Source: Aristolochia californica (Eukaryota; Streptophyta; Magnoliopsida; Piperales; Aristolochiaceae). Taken from it: DNA of 64,000 bases. The translations under genes were made by a program, and so were the position numbers. Positions 48,892 through 61,956 of the stretch are shown piece after piece. The DNA lies in NCBI GenBank assembly GCA_029961685.1, contig JARWKL010000012.1:24599227-24663226 (forward strand). Reading direction: 5' to 3'. The notes under the pieces were generated by a model. That model ran no database searches. It saw nothing but the letters and a program-made list of their open reading frames with translations, and was not told the origin of the DNA. The first letter of the stretch is position 1. The number at the start of each line of letters is the position of its first letter.

Positions 48892-51383
48892 ATGGCCACT
48901 CCCCCCGCCTTCTCCGATTCCAACGATAACCACAGCAGCAGTATCTGCTGCGTCTCCAACGCGGAGACTTTCTCCTCCTCTTCCGACATCCCCACGGCCG
49001 ACATCGCCGCGCTCCGCCGATTGTCTGAGAATTTCGAGGCGATCTTCCAGTCCCCTGAGTATGTTTTCTGCTCGGATGCCCGGATCCTGGTTTTGGGTTC
49101 CCGAGAGGTGCCCATCCACCGTTGCATCCTCGCAGCAAGGAGCCCTTTCTTCCGTTCGGTGTTTGCCGCCGCCGCCAAGGATAGGATTTCCAAGTTCAAA
49201 TTGGAGGATTTGGCTAAGGATTTCGATGTGGGGTACGATGCTCTCGTTTCGGTTTTGTCTTATTTGTACACTGGGAGGGTGAGGCCGCCGCCGGAGGGGG
49301 TGTGCGTCTGTGTGGACGAAGATTGCTATCACTTGGCGTGTCGGCCGAAGGTGGATTTCATGGTGGAGGTTTTGTATGCGTCTTTCACTTTCCAGATTGC
49401 GGAGTTGGTTGGCTTGTATCAGGTTGGTAGTTTTCTTATTTCTTTATTTTCTTGGTTTCTCCCTGGCCATGTGATTTTTATTTCTCGGGGCATTTCTAAC
49501 TATGTTGTTAAGGTTGTTCTCTTTTGGTACTTTTTTTTTTTTTTTTTTTTTGTTCTAGTGATTACACTTGATTTAGTAAATTGGGGAATCGTACTCAAAG
49601 CTATGATTAACCATAGCTCTGCCTGAAAAGGAAATGAAATCCACTGTTGTTTGCTTGTTAATCTGCTACCTGCCACTGTTTGCGGGAAAAGTTCTTGGCT
49701 TGTAGCCTGCTTGTTAGAAGGGCACTAAAATAACTGTTTTTTTTTTTTTTTTCTTTTCTCAGAGGCACCTTCTTGACATCCTTGACAAAGTGGCAATAGA
49801 TGACATTCCTGTAATTTTGTCTGTTGCTTATATCTGTGACAAAGCTTGTAGTAGATTGCTTGCCAAATGCATTGAGGTTGTTAAAAACTCTGATCTCGAT
49901 GCTGTAACTCTAGAGAAGGCTTTGCCTGTAGAAATTGCTAAAAAAATTGTCGGTTCACAATCAAATTCAAGCCTAGATATGCCTGATGGCTTGGAATTTC
50001 CAAGCAAACATGTGAAGAGAATTCACAGGGCTCTTGATTCTGATGATGTTGAATTAGTCAGGATGTTACTCAAGGAAGGACACACTACCCTGGATGATGC
50101 AAGAGCCCTACACTATACTGTGTCTTTCTGTGACTCAAAAATCACAATAGAGCTTCTTGAGCTTGGGCTTGCTGATGTAAACCACCGGAACATGAGAGGT
50201 TACACTGTACTCCATGTAGCTGCCATACGTAAGGATCCGAAAATAATTATATCTCTTTTGACCAAGGGTGCCCATCCCTCTGATCGGACTTTGGATGGAA
50301 GGAAGGCACTTCAGATTGCTAAGAGGCTTACCAAATCTACAGATTACTTCAAGTCAATGGAAGAAGGGAAAGCTTCTCGAAATGATAGATTATGCATAGA
50401 GATACTGGAGCAAGCAGAAAGCCGAGATCCGCTGGTTGGAGAAGCTTCTGTCTCTCTTGCTCTTGCTGGGGATGATTTGCGCAATAAGTTGTTATACCTT
50501 GAAAATAGAGGTATTTGTGTATCTTTATCTCTTTTTTTTTTTTTTTTCTTTCTTCCTTTTGAGCATCATGTCTTCCTGTATTACTCCTAAGCGGCTCAAT
50601 AACTTAAGACAGTTGCACACCTCTTTACTGATCATTCCAGGATATGATACTATGTAAAACCATATTCACTTGTGCTAAATCATCCGTTTTTTTTTCTGTA
50701 AATTGATCAGAAAAAGATTGACATGGCCTACACGATAGCTTCTTATAGGTTAGAGAAACAGGAACAGTCTCTGGCTTTTGATGTTTTAGATGTTTTATAC
50801 TTTGGATGTCTTAATACAGTTGGCTTAGCTAAGTTATTGTTCCCCACGGAAGCAAAAGTTGCTATGGAGCTTGCTAAAGTGGATCACACCTGTGAGGTAC
50901 CAGTTGCTACCAGATCCAGTTTAACGGGTGGAAATCAGGGTGCTTCAGTTGACTTGAACGATGCACCTTTCAGGATGAAGGAGGAGCATCTCGCTAGGTT
51001 TAAGGCTCTCTCTAGAACTGGTATGATAGTTATACTCTGTTGTTCTTTTTGTTTTTTACTTTTTCTTCTTTTTAATTGGGAATCCTCGCCAAATACACTC
51101 TCACCTAATACTATTTTTATCAAACTCAGTGGAGTTTGGGAAGTGTTACTTTCCTCGATGCTCGGCGGTACTCAACACTATCATGGACAATGACGACCTT
51201 GCGAACCTTGCATTTGAGAATTCAGAAGAGCAGCAACAGAAAAGGCAGAGATTTATGGAAATCCAAGATGCCCTCGCTAAAGCATTCAGCGCGGACAAGG
51301 AAGAGAATAAAAGATCTGTCATGTCCTCGTCCTCTTCTTCTCCTTCCCTCGAAGGATTCACAACCACGTTTGGCATAAGATAG
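48892..51383 (+). CDS. NPR1: NPR1, salicylic acid receptor and transcription coactivator
   Basis: NPR1 binds salicylic acid, moves to the nucleus and works with TGA factors to turn on immunity genes. Four exons (48892-49422, 49763-50510, 50820-51020, 51130-51383) join in frame to 577 residues, the standard structure and length. The BTB domain covers about 60-190 with HRCILAARSPFF near 76-87. The C2HC zinc site CVCVDEDCYHLACRP (138-152) has Tyr146 where Arabidopsis has a second Cys (Cys156, a reported S-nitrosylation site). Ankyrin repeats (about 260-360) contain HRNMRGYTVLHVAA. LENR (423-426) ends in Arg426, which aligns with the salicylate-binding Arg432. The C-terminal part has VDLNDAPF and FPRCSAVLNTIMD, where NIMINs bind. 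It groups with NPR1 rather than NPR3/4 or BOP. An ATG 27 codons upstream is in frame but outside the family. Confidence 0.96.
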
Positions 51384-52363
51384 CATTGTGTGGCATATTA
51401 TGAATTGTTGTATACATACATCATTTGACACAATGATACCTGTGAAGGTTTTCAGATGCTTGTCCACTGTTTGTGTCCCCCTCCCCTGTATTGTATCTTC
51501 TCTACTCTTCTCCTCATGGAACATACACTAGTAAATCTATTTCCTATTTTCACTCGGAGAAATCCTGTAGAAATTTTAGTAGAAGTGACAGTTTGGGCTG
51601 CTGGGCATTTTCATTCGGTCCTTTGAGATATTCTTCCTCTAGCAAGATTACGAACAGAACCTGATTTTCGGGATAAGATCAACAAAACGAATGAAGATCG
51701 TATACTCTTGCGGTAATCAAAATCTAATTCTCAACTCATGGTACCAAAAGAATTTTATTAAACTTAAGCAGCTGACAGTATTCATCAAACGCAAGTTTTC
51801 GGTTTCATGAGAACTAGTTTTCCATCTGCTGACCAGAAGAGAGACATGGCGGTACTGCCTTGGTATAAAAAGCTCAGGCCCTCAGTTAAAAAAAAAAAAA
51901 AAAAAAAAAAAAAAGTTCCAAAACTACTTCAGGTCCCCAACGAAGAGCAGAAGAAAACAGCAGACAGCTATGCTCCTTGTTTGTGCTCAGTCATCTTCTC
52001 GAACAACTCAAAGAAAGCCTACAAAAACAGACGCCATCAGCTTAAAAACGAATATGCATTCCATCATAGAATTCGAAGATAAAAAAGAAGACTGGAACAG
52101 AAAGAGGGAGATTTGTGAAAACATATATATGTCGGATATAGAAATACAATCATCTTCATCCTCTGCGCCTCTTCTCCCTGCTGTATAATCGCTCTTATGC
52201 CGTCTGCTTCAGTTACAGCACATATTTTTGTTCGTTATAATGTGCACATAAAATAAACATTTCAAAAACACCAGAAAGATCAACGTTGAACATACTCATC
52301 ACAGGGCACAGAGGACGAATTAGAAGCTGACTATGGACACCACACCATGTCTATACTCCAGGC
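51384..52363. other. convergent 3' regions of NPR1 and the heat shock factor
   Basis: NPR1 and the HSF gene end towards each other across 980 bases. A run of about 27 A lies near 51888-51914. No gene is seen. Confidence 0.55.
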
Positions 52364-54092
52364 CTATGGCTTCGAACCCGAAAAGCCCATCTGCTCCACC
52401 AACACCTGTACATCGTCGTCATCACCCCATTCAGGCTGTTTCTCAGCCAGGACCTCGACTTCCACGTCAATCTCATTCTGTTCCCCACCCCCGTCTTCTC
52501 CTTCTCTGGTGATTAGCTCTTCAATCAGAAAATCCTCCCACAGTATCTCAGCAGCCAAGATGGGATCAGGAGGACCAGGAACAGCTTCCACCTTTCCAAC
52601 GTAACTAGAGCTCCCCGTCTCACCTTCCATAGCCGAAAATAGATTGTCAATCTCTGGGTCCTCCACAATTTCTTCCTCGACCGAATCAGTGAATGATGCC
52701 ATGTCGGGACCCATAACGACCGCTTCACGCAATTGGTGTATATCTTCCGAACTCCCGCTTGCAGGCAGTCTTCGTTTCTTTCCGACGCTGCCTCGCAGTT
52801 CCTTGCGCCGTTCACGGTTCTGCATCAATTGCTGAAAAAAGGTATGATTTTTAAGACCTCTTGCCAGAAAGGCCATCATCTGTTGCTGCTTCCGTTCCGT
52901 GCTTTGCAATCGGTCTTCCATGGCAAGAAGCCGGGTCCGTGAGTGTTGCTGCTGCTGTCTGAGCTTAACGATTTCAACCATCAGTATGCTTCGGTCTCTT
53001 CTAAGTTTCTCGATTTCCCCTTCAAGTCCCAATTTTCCCAATTCCACGCACGCACCTATATCCTGATGCTGCAGGTTCTGAGAAAGATGCCTTCTTCTCT
53101 TGATGTCCTTCAACAGATGTCTTTGTCCTCCCAAGAAACCTTCATTTGCAAATTCCCATCTATCTGGATCGACCTTTCTGAAACCCTGTAACCAACATTT
53201 CCAAGGAAAATGGGTGAGAAGCTTCATTGAGACATGGCAACCATATAAACAAATGAGATCTTACAAACCATAAAAAAAAAAAAAGATGGCGGGAGTGAGT
53301 CTCCACTTTGCAATTTCATCAAACAGAAGAATGAAAGCTTCTCGTTCAAAGCCATCAGCGATAGTTCTCGAATTGGAATTAGCTACCCCTTCACGGAAGA
53401 AGACGACAGACTTTCGAAATAAAGATTCTACAATTTTCCAGAAGATTTACTGAAATCAGTTTTCGAAAATCTTATTTAGAGCCATATGATAAACAAAGCA
53501 AAAAAAAAAAAATAACAATAAAAATACGAATCTTCGTGTTTGTTTGTCATGGACAGCAAAATTCACCACAAAGATGGAGCAAGGAAGGGCCAGATAAAAA
53601 AGAAAACAGTATCCTATTCTGATCTGCGATATTGCAACTACTATAGAGCGGCGACAATGCCGAAAACTTCGTATTTTCAACATCAAATATTTGATCTCCG
53701 CGTATCACACAAGTCAGCTGAGCAACGGCACTAAGTACGTCAACGCTAAAACCAAAAGATGTATAACGAAAATAGAAATGAATTGCAGAACAAAGAGCGC
53801 AGATACCTACATATGTATTGAGCTGCCGAATAAAGCTGGAGAAATTGCTGTGCTTGAAATACTTAGGAAGGAGATTGGTGGCAAATCTATGAACATCCCA
53901 GACAACGAAACTATTTCGACCTTGGCTCCATGAAACAACCGCATCGGTAGCCGTGTCTTCAACCATATCAAATGTCTTAGTGAGGAAAGGAGGCGGCCCT
54001 GAGTCATGCAGCCCTTCCATGGGCTGCGGCGGCGGAGCCAAAGGAGAAGGACCAATGCCGATATCTTCTACCTTCACCCTAACATCATCCAT
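52364..54092 (-). CDS. HSFA2: class A heat shock transcription factor, HsfA2-like
   Basis: Class A HSFs bind heat shock elements and activate chaperone genes; HsfA2 keeps up acquired heat tolerance. Two exons (54092-53811 and 53185-52364), with the intron at the conserved site inside the DNA-binding domain, join in frame to 367 residues. The DNA-binding domain (about 34-125) has [28 protein letters not shown] and [23 protein letters not shown] coiled coil of class A type follows (about 150-205). Then come a basic stretch KKRR (230-233), an AHA activation motif [11 protein letters not shown] (308-318) and a C-terminal export signal VLVEQMGF (355-362). The end resembles HsfA2 (…QMGFLGSEP); HsfA6 or HsfA7 remain possible. 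A possible 5' UTR acceptor TTTGCAG lies just above the ATG. Confidence 0.93.
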
Positions 54093-54597
54093 GTCTTCAC
54101 CTGCAAACCCCGGAACGCAGCACACCGAGAATTAATTATGTCAACAGCTCCGCCAAATAACTCCCAAACGAAGCACCAGAACTTGGGCAACGTTTACCCT
54201 ACAAACAGGCAAACAACCTTCACCGTCGAAGCGAAGATACCCAACACCGAAACTGCAAAACAAGTCGAATTTCATCCAGAACCCCGCGCTCCCAACCAGA
54301 TTCTAAATCCCTCGGAAACTCAATTTCGTCTCAAACTATCTGAGTGTCAGAAAGAAACTAAATAAGATACTAGGTCTCGACAGTTGAAAAACCAAACTAG
54401 CAAGGTAGCTTCAGACAACAGTCGCGGTGTGGGAACAAAATCGCAAAAAGAACTACACTTGGGGCGACCGATTCGAGACCTCGAGTCGCAAGGTTAATCG
54501 GAACAGAGGGAAAGTTCAATTTGCAGTGGGAAAGCCAGCATGGTCAAGAACAAGTGGAGACGTGAGAAAATAGCAGGTGGCAGTGACCGGGGGAGAG

Positions 54598-54700
54598 TAT
54601 ATATAGGAGAGGATTCGAAAGTTCTGGAGAAAATGGTTCTTCCCCAATCTTTTTTTTCGTTCGAATTTGGCCTTCACAAATTCGAGTTTCTAGAAACTTC
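54598..54700 (-). promoter_or_regulatory. HSF core promoter: TATA box and two heat shock elements
   Basis: For the minus-strand HSF gene a TATATATA box lies at 54598-54605. Upstream of it are GAAAGTTCTGGAGAAAATGG (54617-54636, followed by TTC), an imperfect five-unit heat shock element, and TTCTAGAAACTTC (54688-54700), a perfect three-unit element. Position and spacing fit heat induction of the gene by HSFs, including itself. Confidence 0.75.
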
Positions 54701-54913
54701 CACTGTAATTTGAGACCGCACAGCGTCCATTTTTATACACATGCTAAAGTTTATAAAAATATTGAGATATTCTTTTTTAATTCTCAATTTAACTGCGGCT
54801 TGAAAAATAAACTGCACACTTTCTTTTATTTGGCAAAGAAGGTACATATTAATTACTAATCTCTAGAGGACTTCCCTCCACCACTACACCGCTGCTCCGT
54901 GCTCTTGGCATCG

Positions 54914-55025
54914 ACACGTGGACTCATCTTCATGAAAAACAAATGTAAAGCGGTCGACACTGAATAAAATGTCCCGCAGTATTCACTGACTCTATGCCAT
55001 AAGTCGACACGTGGTGCGACGTCAC
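54914..55025 (-). promoter_or_regulatory. two ACACGTGG (ABRE/G-box) sites and a GACGTCAC site upstream of the HSF
   Basis: ACACGTGG occurs at 54914-54921 and 55007-55014, each inside a GTCGACACGTGG- or ATCGACACGTGG-like context, 310-420 bases upstream of the HSF TATA box. GACGTCAC follows at 55018-55025. Such sites bind bZIP factors of the abscisic acid pathway; the link to this gene is inferred. Confidence 0.5.
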
Positions 55026-55823
55026 GTCGTTCTCATTAAGGACATGACACTGGAATCTGAAAGGGAAAAGCTGGATGGATCGCCATGCTTCCTGATCTGC
55101 AAACCAAGAGAAAAGTGAAATCTTTTTATTTATTTATTTATAATTTTATGATGATAGCGAAGCTCCTAGATGATATGAATAAATTTATACCCAATTTAAA
55201 ATTATAATTTTTATTTTTTTACAGAGTGTAGGCAAAAATTGATAAATGGTCAAATAGAGATATAGAAAATGACAGAAAGCCATCAAAGTACTGTAATATG
55301 ATAGCGAAGAATGCAGGAAATTTTTTATAATTGAGATAAAGAGACAAATATACTGACCTTTTCACTCTGAAGAAAAAAACGACTTCATACCTAAACCTAA
55401 ACACTGAACGGCCCCAAATGCTTCCATGCTTGGAAAGCTCTGGATCCTTCTCTTTTCATGGATAAAGAGCAGATACACCCAGAGTGATTATTTGTGGTCA
55501 AAGCATGATGATTAAGTCATTAATAGTAACTAATGACTATGTTAGAAAGCAAAAAAAAAGCCTTAATTCCTTGGGACAGGAATGAAATATTCGACCCAAA
55601 ATTACAGTCCAGATTACAGATCAGCAATATGAGAATAACTTGTACACCGCGTCTTCAAGAGAAGCTAATCTCCATTCATCATCGAAAAAGATTTTGTCAA
55701 ACGATTGGAACTCACTGAGCACATATAAGCAACGGTTATGCCATCAGTAATTTGGTCGTTTATGTTATCGTATCTCAGTCTAAGGCTGCTCGTTGTTGCC
55801 TTTGGTGCAGCAAACTGACGCTG

Positions 55824-58800
55824 CTAAGGTGTTATCCTATACCGGCCCTTGGCCACTCTTCTGGCGATCACCCTTCTCCCACCTTTGGTCTCTTTACTGC
55901 ATTGCACAAGGAGAAACCAGTGTTAGCACACAAATGTAGTGAAGAGAAGGCATCATGTCATGCCCAAATCAATAGCAGAAATGGTAAGCAGACATTTGCA
56001 ACGGATTTAAAAGCAGCCAAAAAGGCAGTGCTTATCTTCCAGAAATCCAAGACCTTTGCTTAGATTTTGTCACAAATGCAGATTACAAAGCCTCTATAAA
56101 CTAACCAAAGTTTCTACACAGAAGTAGTCCTTACTGTGCACATGTATAAAATCCAGCTAAAAAGCAAGTGGAACAAAACATTTTCTTCTTTTTTTTTCTA
56201 AAATTCAGTAAAGTATAAAAGGAGTTACCGAGCAAAAAAACCATGGTTTCGCTTCCGCCTTATAACGCTAGGCTGGTATGTTCTTTTTGGGAGCAAGAGC
56301 ATTGAATTCTCTGGCACATTATCTTCTGAAGGAAAAAGTAAAAAATGTTATAAAGCAGGACATTCATGACCAAACAAAATAAGAAGAAACAACCACCATA
56401 TTGAACAAACCATGTCAGTAAGCATAAAGCCCAACATAATCAGTTGGAAAGGGATCATGAGAAATGTGTCAAAGACAGTATTTCTTATTTAGGAAAAAAT
56501 TAATTTCATATCCATTTTGGACAATGCTTCTATGAATACCTCATGGTCTTAATGCAGAAATCTTACTGGTGTGCTGAGTCCACCAATGAATCAGCAGATT
56601 CGGTTCTTAAAAAAAGTTTCATCATAACCATAGAATTTTTTTATGAATTATGCAACTCGATTCCCAATTCAAACAGAGATCATATGATATTATTCTGTGC
56701 ATTAAAAATAATTAGAAACAAGTTTTTTTAGCTATAACTACAGACTAGTTATAATATATAATTTTAACTAACAATAATAAAAAAACTATAAAACAACACT
56801 AACAACTACATATTTTCCATATGATAAGGCTACGGAACAATGTTTAGACGTCTCACCAATCTCAGTTAAAGTTCCTCAATGACTCAATAAGCTTTCTTCG
56901 TTCATCAATAGGGTTCTGACAAAGATAGTATGAGGTTTGGGGTTTTAGAGTTACAAACTGCATAAATGCATGCGCGTAAAGAGGTGTCTGTGTTTGTGTG
57001 CATGATAGACAGATAGAGAGAAGGAGCAAGGGAGAGAGATTATATACATTCTTAAAGGGACAGATTAAGTATAATTAGGAATATTGATGCACGAATAGTT
57101 TTCTACTTGCAGGGGTTAATTATGAGTCCTGCAGAAAACAATATTCAAATGGTTAGCAAGTTCTTCTTTGCCAAATAAAGTCCCTTGTTCTCTTTCAGGA
57201 GGACAGATTGAATGCTCACTGAATGTTCTCTTTGCCAAATAATAACATAGAACTGCCCAAAACAGAATATAGATCCAGGAACATGCGGAAAAGGCATGCA
57301 TGAGTCACCGTTCAGACTCAACGAAATCAAATTTGAAGCTAATCTGGTCAAGCAGAGAGATTTAAATGAGTTCCCTAGAGTTTGAACTTGGCTTCTCTGT
57401 TACAAAAACATTCATTTTGATACTGGTTCTTCTGATTTGCTTCCTGAAGTTACAAAAAAAGTCAGTTTCTCTAATCAAAAACTATATTTCCTAAAATTGA
57501 ATTTGAGATCTCAGCTTCCATCAGTTCCTTTTCAAACTGATACATAGTTGGAAAAAGGAAGCTTCTATTATCCAACCTTTTCTCTTTTGAGTTTCATATT
57601 TAAAATCTTCATTATTTTTCATTTCAAAGAAGTTAATAGAAGTCTGGATGTGTAAAACAGTTTTAGACTCTGTTCAATCACTACCAATAACTATTCACAA
57701 TTCTCAGTTCATCTCATGAAAGAAATTCTAAGCATCCACATAAAAATACATAACCTGAACACTTCCGTCAATCACAGTCAGGTGGAGACATCGATAAGCT
57801 TCTAATGGAACATGTTACACTTCCAGAAACATTAAAAAAAAAAAAATGATAGGACTTTTCTACATCCTCATAAAGAACCATAACACTTTCAATGATTTCT
57901 AAATAACAGAGAACCATGACAATTCGAACTCAGGAAGTAACTACACCAAAACTATAAAGTAGCAGATAGTAAAGTAGGGAGATTTGGTAATTCCCCAAAA
58001 GAGATATGAACTAGGTTGAAGGATGTTAAACTAGGAAACAGTATAACACATTCCCCTACATAAACAGAAACAGATGAAGACAAAAATATCATAGGATGAC
58101 ATACTATGCAGAGAAAATAGACTGAAAAACTGCGTAACTTGCAAAAATATTAAACGGATTAGGATAGTCTCAATGTCTTCAAAATAATGAGGCACGATCT
58201 AGAACTAATCCACTTGTACACCATCGAGCCTCTTTTTAGTTTCTCTGTTCTCTTGATAACATTCATCTCTCGTCAATATAAAGAAAAGGGATCCACAATC
58301 CATCTAATTATCTAAGAGCACTTGAAGATATGCACCACCTTGCATTCAAGACTTTCCACGCAACACTAAGCATTGAGTCAGAAAGTGATTAATGATAGTG
58401 AGTTGAGGTAATTAAAGGTATATATATTTTATCCGAGATGGAAAATGAATGAATCAACAAGAGACTCCGCCATTCAGTTGTGCTTACAAACAAGACTACC
58501 ATGAGTCCACAAAGATGAAGCGTTAAACGAGGTTCAACTACGAACGCGTTCAACGACAACGATAGGAAAAAAGAAAAAAGAAAAAAGAAAACGGAAAAGT
58601 CTATTCCTTCTGTGAGTCTTACTGTTTAATTACATGTAAGGTAGCGAAAGTTTGCACCCTAAATGTCCTTCACTGTGTTGATTCAAATACAGAGATTCTC
58701 AATGAAAGGATCCAACAGTTGCTCAGAGTGAAACTCTTTCACTTTTTAAATGCATAAGTAAATTTCCAACTTCCAATTAAAAAAGTACCAAGACACATCT

Positions 58801-59239
58801 CCATAGCTAATCCTTCAGATTTTGGAAAGTAGATCAAACTTCTCAATCTAACGGAAAAGTTATCAAAACCAATTCAAAAGAAAATCTAAAAATACAAATC
58901 TTATTATTCACAAAAAAAAAAAATTGAACCTAAATCATGGAAAATCTTCAATAAAAAAATGAATAGACTAAAGATCAAGTATGCACCGTCTTGGATGAAG
59001 AATCGAAAAGAAGGAAGACCAAAAGGATAATTAAATCCATCGAGTGCGGCTCTTTCGAGGGCTTTGGATTCATCTTCCTGTGAAGAGCGACGAGGTTCGA
59101 TCTTCGACGCAAAAAATGGTAGCGGAGGACGGGCGGAGGTTTTTACGAAGAGATTCGCGTTCGCATTCTGGAAACTAGTTGCATTGATAAAGCGATTAAA
59201 AAGAGAAGCGCCGGACCGGAAAAGGGTTTTAGACGCCAT
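55824..59239 (-). CDS. mitochondrial large-subunit ribosomal protein bL34m
   Basis: bL34 is a small very basic protein of the large ribosomal subunit; this form has an organelle targeting part. Three exons read downwards: 59239-58987, 56325-56229 and 55896-55824. They join in frame (phases 1 and 2) to 140 residues. The first 50 residues are rich in Arg, Ser, Ala and Asn and lack acids (MASKTLFRSGASLFNRFI), typical of a mitochondrial presequence. Then come GLPSFRFFIQDEDN and the bL34 domain (about 96-140): PKRTYQPSVIRRKRNHGF, then TKGGRRVIARRVAKGRYR. The first intron is 2.66 kb. Targeting to mitochondria rather than plastids rests on resemblance to the plant mitochondrial L34 gene. Confidence 0.93.
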
Positions 59240-61428
59240 TTCCGGTTTCGAGATTTGTGTAAAACCCTACTCTGAGAGACGGCAGTACTCCTTGTCACGC
59301 GAGACAGAGGAACGTCACCAGGTCGTGGCTGTATGACATTTTTTGTTTGATTGTTTTTCCTCTTCCAGCGTAATCTGGTTCGCACGATCCACCAGTCCAC
59401 TTATAGAGAAATCCATTATGCACACTTTACACGAAAAATGCCATCGGAAGGACTGAGGCCCATCAAGATAGTCCATCTAGTGATTAGGGAGCCCATCCAA
59501 GTATAAAAAGCCTTTTTTTTTTTTTTTTACTAATCACAGCGGAGCTGGGTGAGTCTTAGCAGATTTCGATCGCTTTCAGTTGAAGTTTACTAAGCAGAAT
59601 CTGACCAAAAGAAAAAATAACAACAGCGAAGCCTTCAACCTGTGACAGTTCTTGATTTGTTAAAATCAAACCCAACTGTGATATATTCTGCTTTCACAAT
59701 CCTGTCGAATGCCACCCAGAAAAGGATTAGCAGAGCGTCAAGAGAACAAAATTTCTTCCGCTTGATCACGAGTCATCTTCGTAAACCTAGAATCATGATC
59801 CAGTTTTTTCCACCAGAAGGTCGTAATAACTTATTACGATAACACGGCAGAACTCTAAACGAACTATCAATAACCTTTTTCCAGAAGTAATGGTCAATGA
59901 CTGGTACGACGGGTATGTATTCCTTCTTAAGCTTTGATACGTAAAAACAAGAGTGTTCTTTCTGTCCCCTTTCAAGCCTGCTACGATGCAACTACCCACG
60001 TTATGCATGCAGAGGATCCTCCTCCCTTTTCTTCTTTTCTCAGTTCGGTATTTTTCCCTTTCACTGGTTGCTTTCCGATCATCATTTCCCACTTGAATTG
60101 ACGCCAAAACGAACAGCGGAGTTCATGATCTCCACGTCATAAAAAATTAAAGACAGAAAAAGGTCGAGCTAGAGTCTCCCTTTTATGGGTGCGCAGATTT
60201 AATTCTCCAGCGGCCTTATTGGTTCCTCAGAAGCCGGCGATCCGATGTGGGCAACCCAGAAAAAGCAATAACAGATCTACCTCCCCAGAGAGCAAACAAA
60301 GAGCAGAAAAGCAGAAAAAGAGCAAAAAACAAGGAGATGGGAGCAGAAATCTGGATTCAAGCTGCAACTTTTGGATTAAAGAAGACGAGAGAGATGACAC
60401 GCATCCTTAGCGCTGAAGTATCATAACAGTTCATCAAATCATTCCAAACTCGCCGGGAGCTTCGTCAAACTTGAACCTAACCCTTTATTATAATTTCCTC
60501 CAGAGTTCTATGTTCTGCCATTGAGTTTAAACTAAAGCTTAATCTGTGAAAAGTGACGAGACGACCCACCCTGGGAAGTGGAAGCATCTGAGCTCAGTGA
60601 GGAGAAGGGACCCACCGGGAGCTCAGATGTTACTGTGATGCTTCTTCCGGGCTCCCAGGATCCCTGGACCCACAGCGTATTTGTCATGCTAAGACGTCCT
60701 ATTGTTCCTCTCGTAGTAAATGTTTACCACGGCATCATACCTGGAGAGGCGGATCTCAAAGATCCAACGGTTGGGGGTAGGTGGATCAATTCTTACTTTC
60801 TTCTTTCACAGGACTTACGTTCTTACTTCTTACTGTAATTATTGTAAATTAGTTTTCTGCTCTCATCGTCTTCCCCGTTTCTCCCGAGTTGCAGACGTGA
60901 ATTATAATCAAACACCGAGAAATTAATATAACTTTGATTTATAATTACAAGAAAAAGAAGAAAAGGAAAAGGCGCACTTGTCGAGGTAGGGTTCGTCGGC
61001 TATCCTTTCCATCTTCCAAACGCAACAACATGACATGACGTCCACTCGCATTATTGTGATCGATCCAATAACTCACACTTTCTCTTCCCAAACTTAAACA
61101 GAGAAGGATGGGAAGAAAAATCACCAGAACCCGACCTGAGTTTTCTGTAACTACAGTTACATCGATCTTTTGCAAACTGTTATTGCAGTAGGATCTTAAT
61201 TCTTAAATCTTCTTCTTCTTCTTCTTCTTCTTCAGTCTAGCTACTCTCAGTACTCTCTTAGATTCCAGACAGACAAGAGTACTTGCATTTATAGATACAT
61301 ACTTATCGTCATGTATAGAGTCTAAATGGCTAAAATTTCGAAGCAAGCTGCGGCAAATCTATCATCCATGGAGGGGATAGGTAGGAAACAGGATCCATTA
61401 CCGAGAAAACAGTAACACAAAGCGAATT
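59240..61428. other. intergenic, no gene recognised
   Basis: The open frame 60578-60838 (starts MEASELSEEKGPTGSSDVTV) has no features I know. A TTC microsatellite of about nine units lies near 61207-61234. Confidence 0.45.
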
Positions 61429-61785
61429 TCATAACCAGGTGGCACCGACCTCTCTGAGTTTGGGGATGAGCTTGCCACTGAGGTGGAGCGCCATGAGACT
61501 CTCCAGTCCGCCGACGTGCGCGCCTCCAAAGAAGACCGCCGGATAGAATGGGTCAGCCGCGCCGAGGTCTGGCCTTGCCTTCTCCATCTCGACCTCGTCC
61601 AGCTCGATCACCGTCGGGTGGACTCCGATCGTGGTGAGCAAGCGCTTCATGACGTGGCACATGCAGCAGGAGGAACGGCTGAAGATAATCACCGGATTCT
61701 CCGAGATTAGTCGCTGGATCCTCCGCTCCGTCGTCTCCCCGGCGTCGATGGTCAGCGGTGATTTCGTCATCAGCACCTCTTGCAT
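61429..61785 (-). CDS. CC-type glutaredoxin (ROXY family)
   Basis: Plant CC-type glutaredoxins are small thiol proteins that bind TGA factors in the nucleus and act in petal and anther development, nitrate signalling or jasmonate/salicylate defence. This is a single exon of 118 residues, as usual for the family. The active site CCMC is at 40-43 in SRSSCCMCHVMKRLL. It is followed by the glutathione-site proline (FYPAVFFGG) and GGLESLMALHLSGKL. The C-terminus ATWL is a variant of the ALWL motif that ROXYs need to bind TGA factors or TOPLESS. I chose the ATG at 61785 by family length; the frame is open to an ATG at 61887, which would add 34 residues unlike the family. Confidence 0.93.
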   Translation of the reverse strand: MQEVLMTKSPLTIDAGETTERRIQRLISENPVIIFSRSSCCMCHVMKRLLTTIGVHPTVIELDEVEMEKARPDLGAADPFYPAVFFGGAHVGGLESLMALHLSGKLIPKLREVGATWL

Positions 61786-61956
61786 CTCCTTTCCTCTTCC
61801 CTCGGTAGCGATTTCAGAGAAAAAATCACAAAAATCCACCCACGCTGTCGGGACTGCAGACGCAGAACTTAGAACGACGATTACCAAGAGAAGCCGATGA
61901 AGAGGAGCCGCTCCAGGGTCCTATAAAAGCCGGCCGGTCACATGGGACAATGACCT

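Noticed and set aside
48803..49332. Several minus-strand frames over 100 codons
   Set aside because: They are antisense to NPR1 exon 1, whose high GC content keeps other frames open.
55752..56063. 103-codon plus-strand frame
   Set aside because: It lies opposite the last bL34m exon, which has clear family identity and correct splice phases.
61925..61931. TATAAAA as TATA box of the glutaredoxin
   Set aside because: It reads in the plus direction, while the glutaredoxin is on the minus strand.
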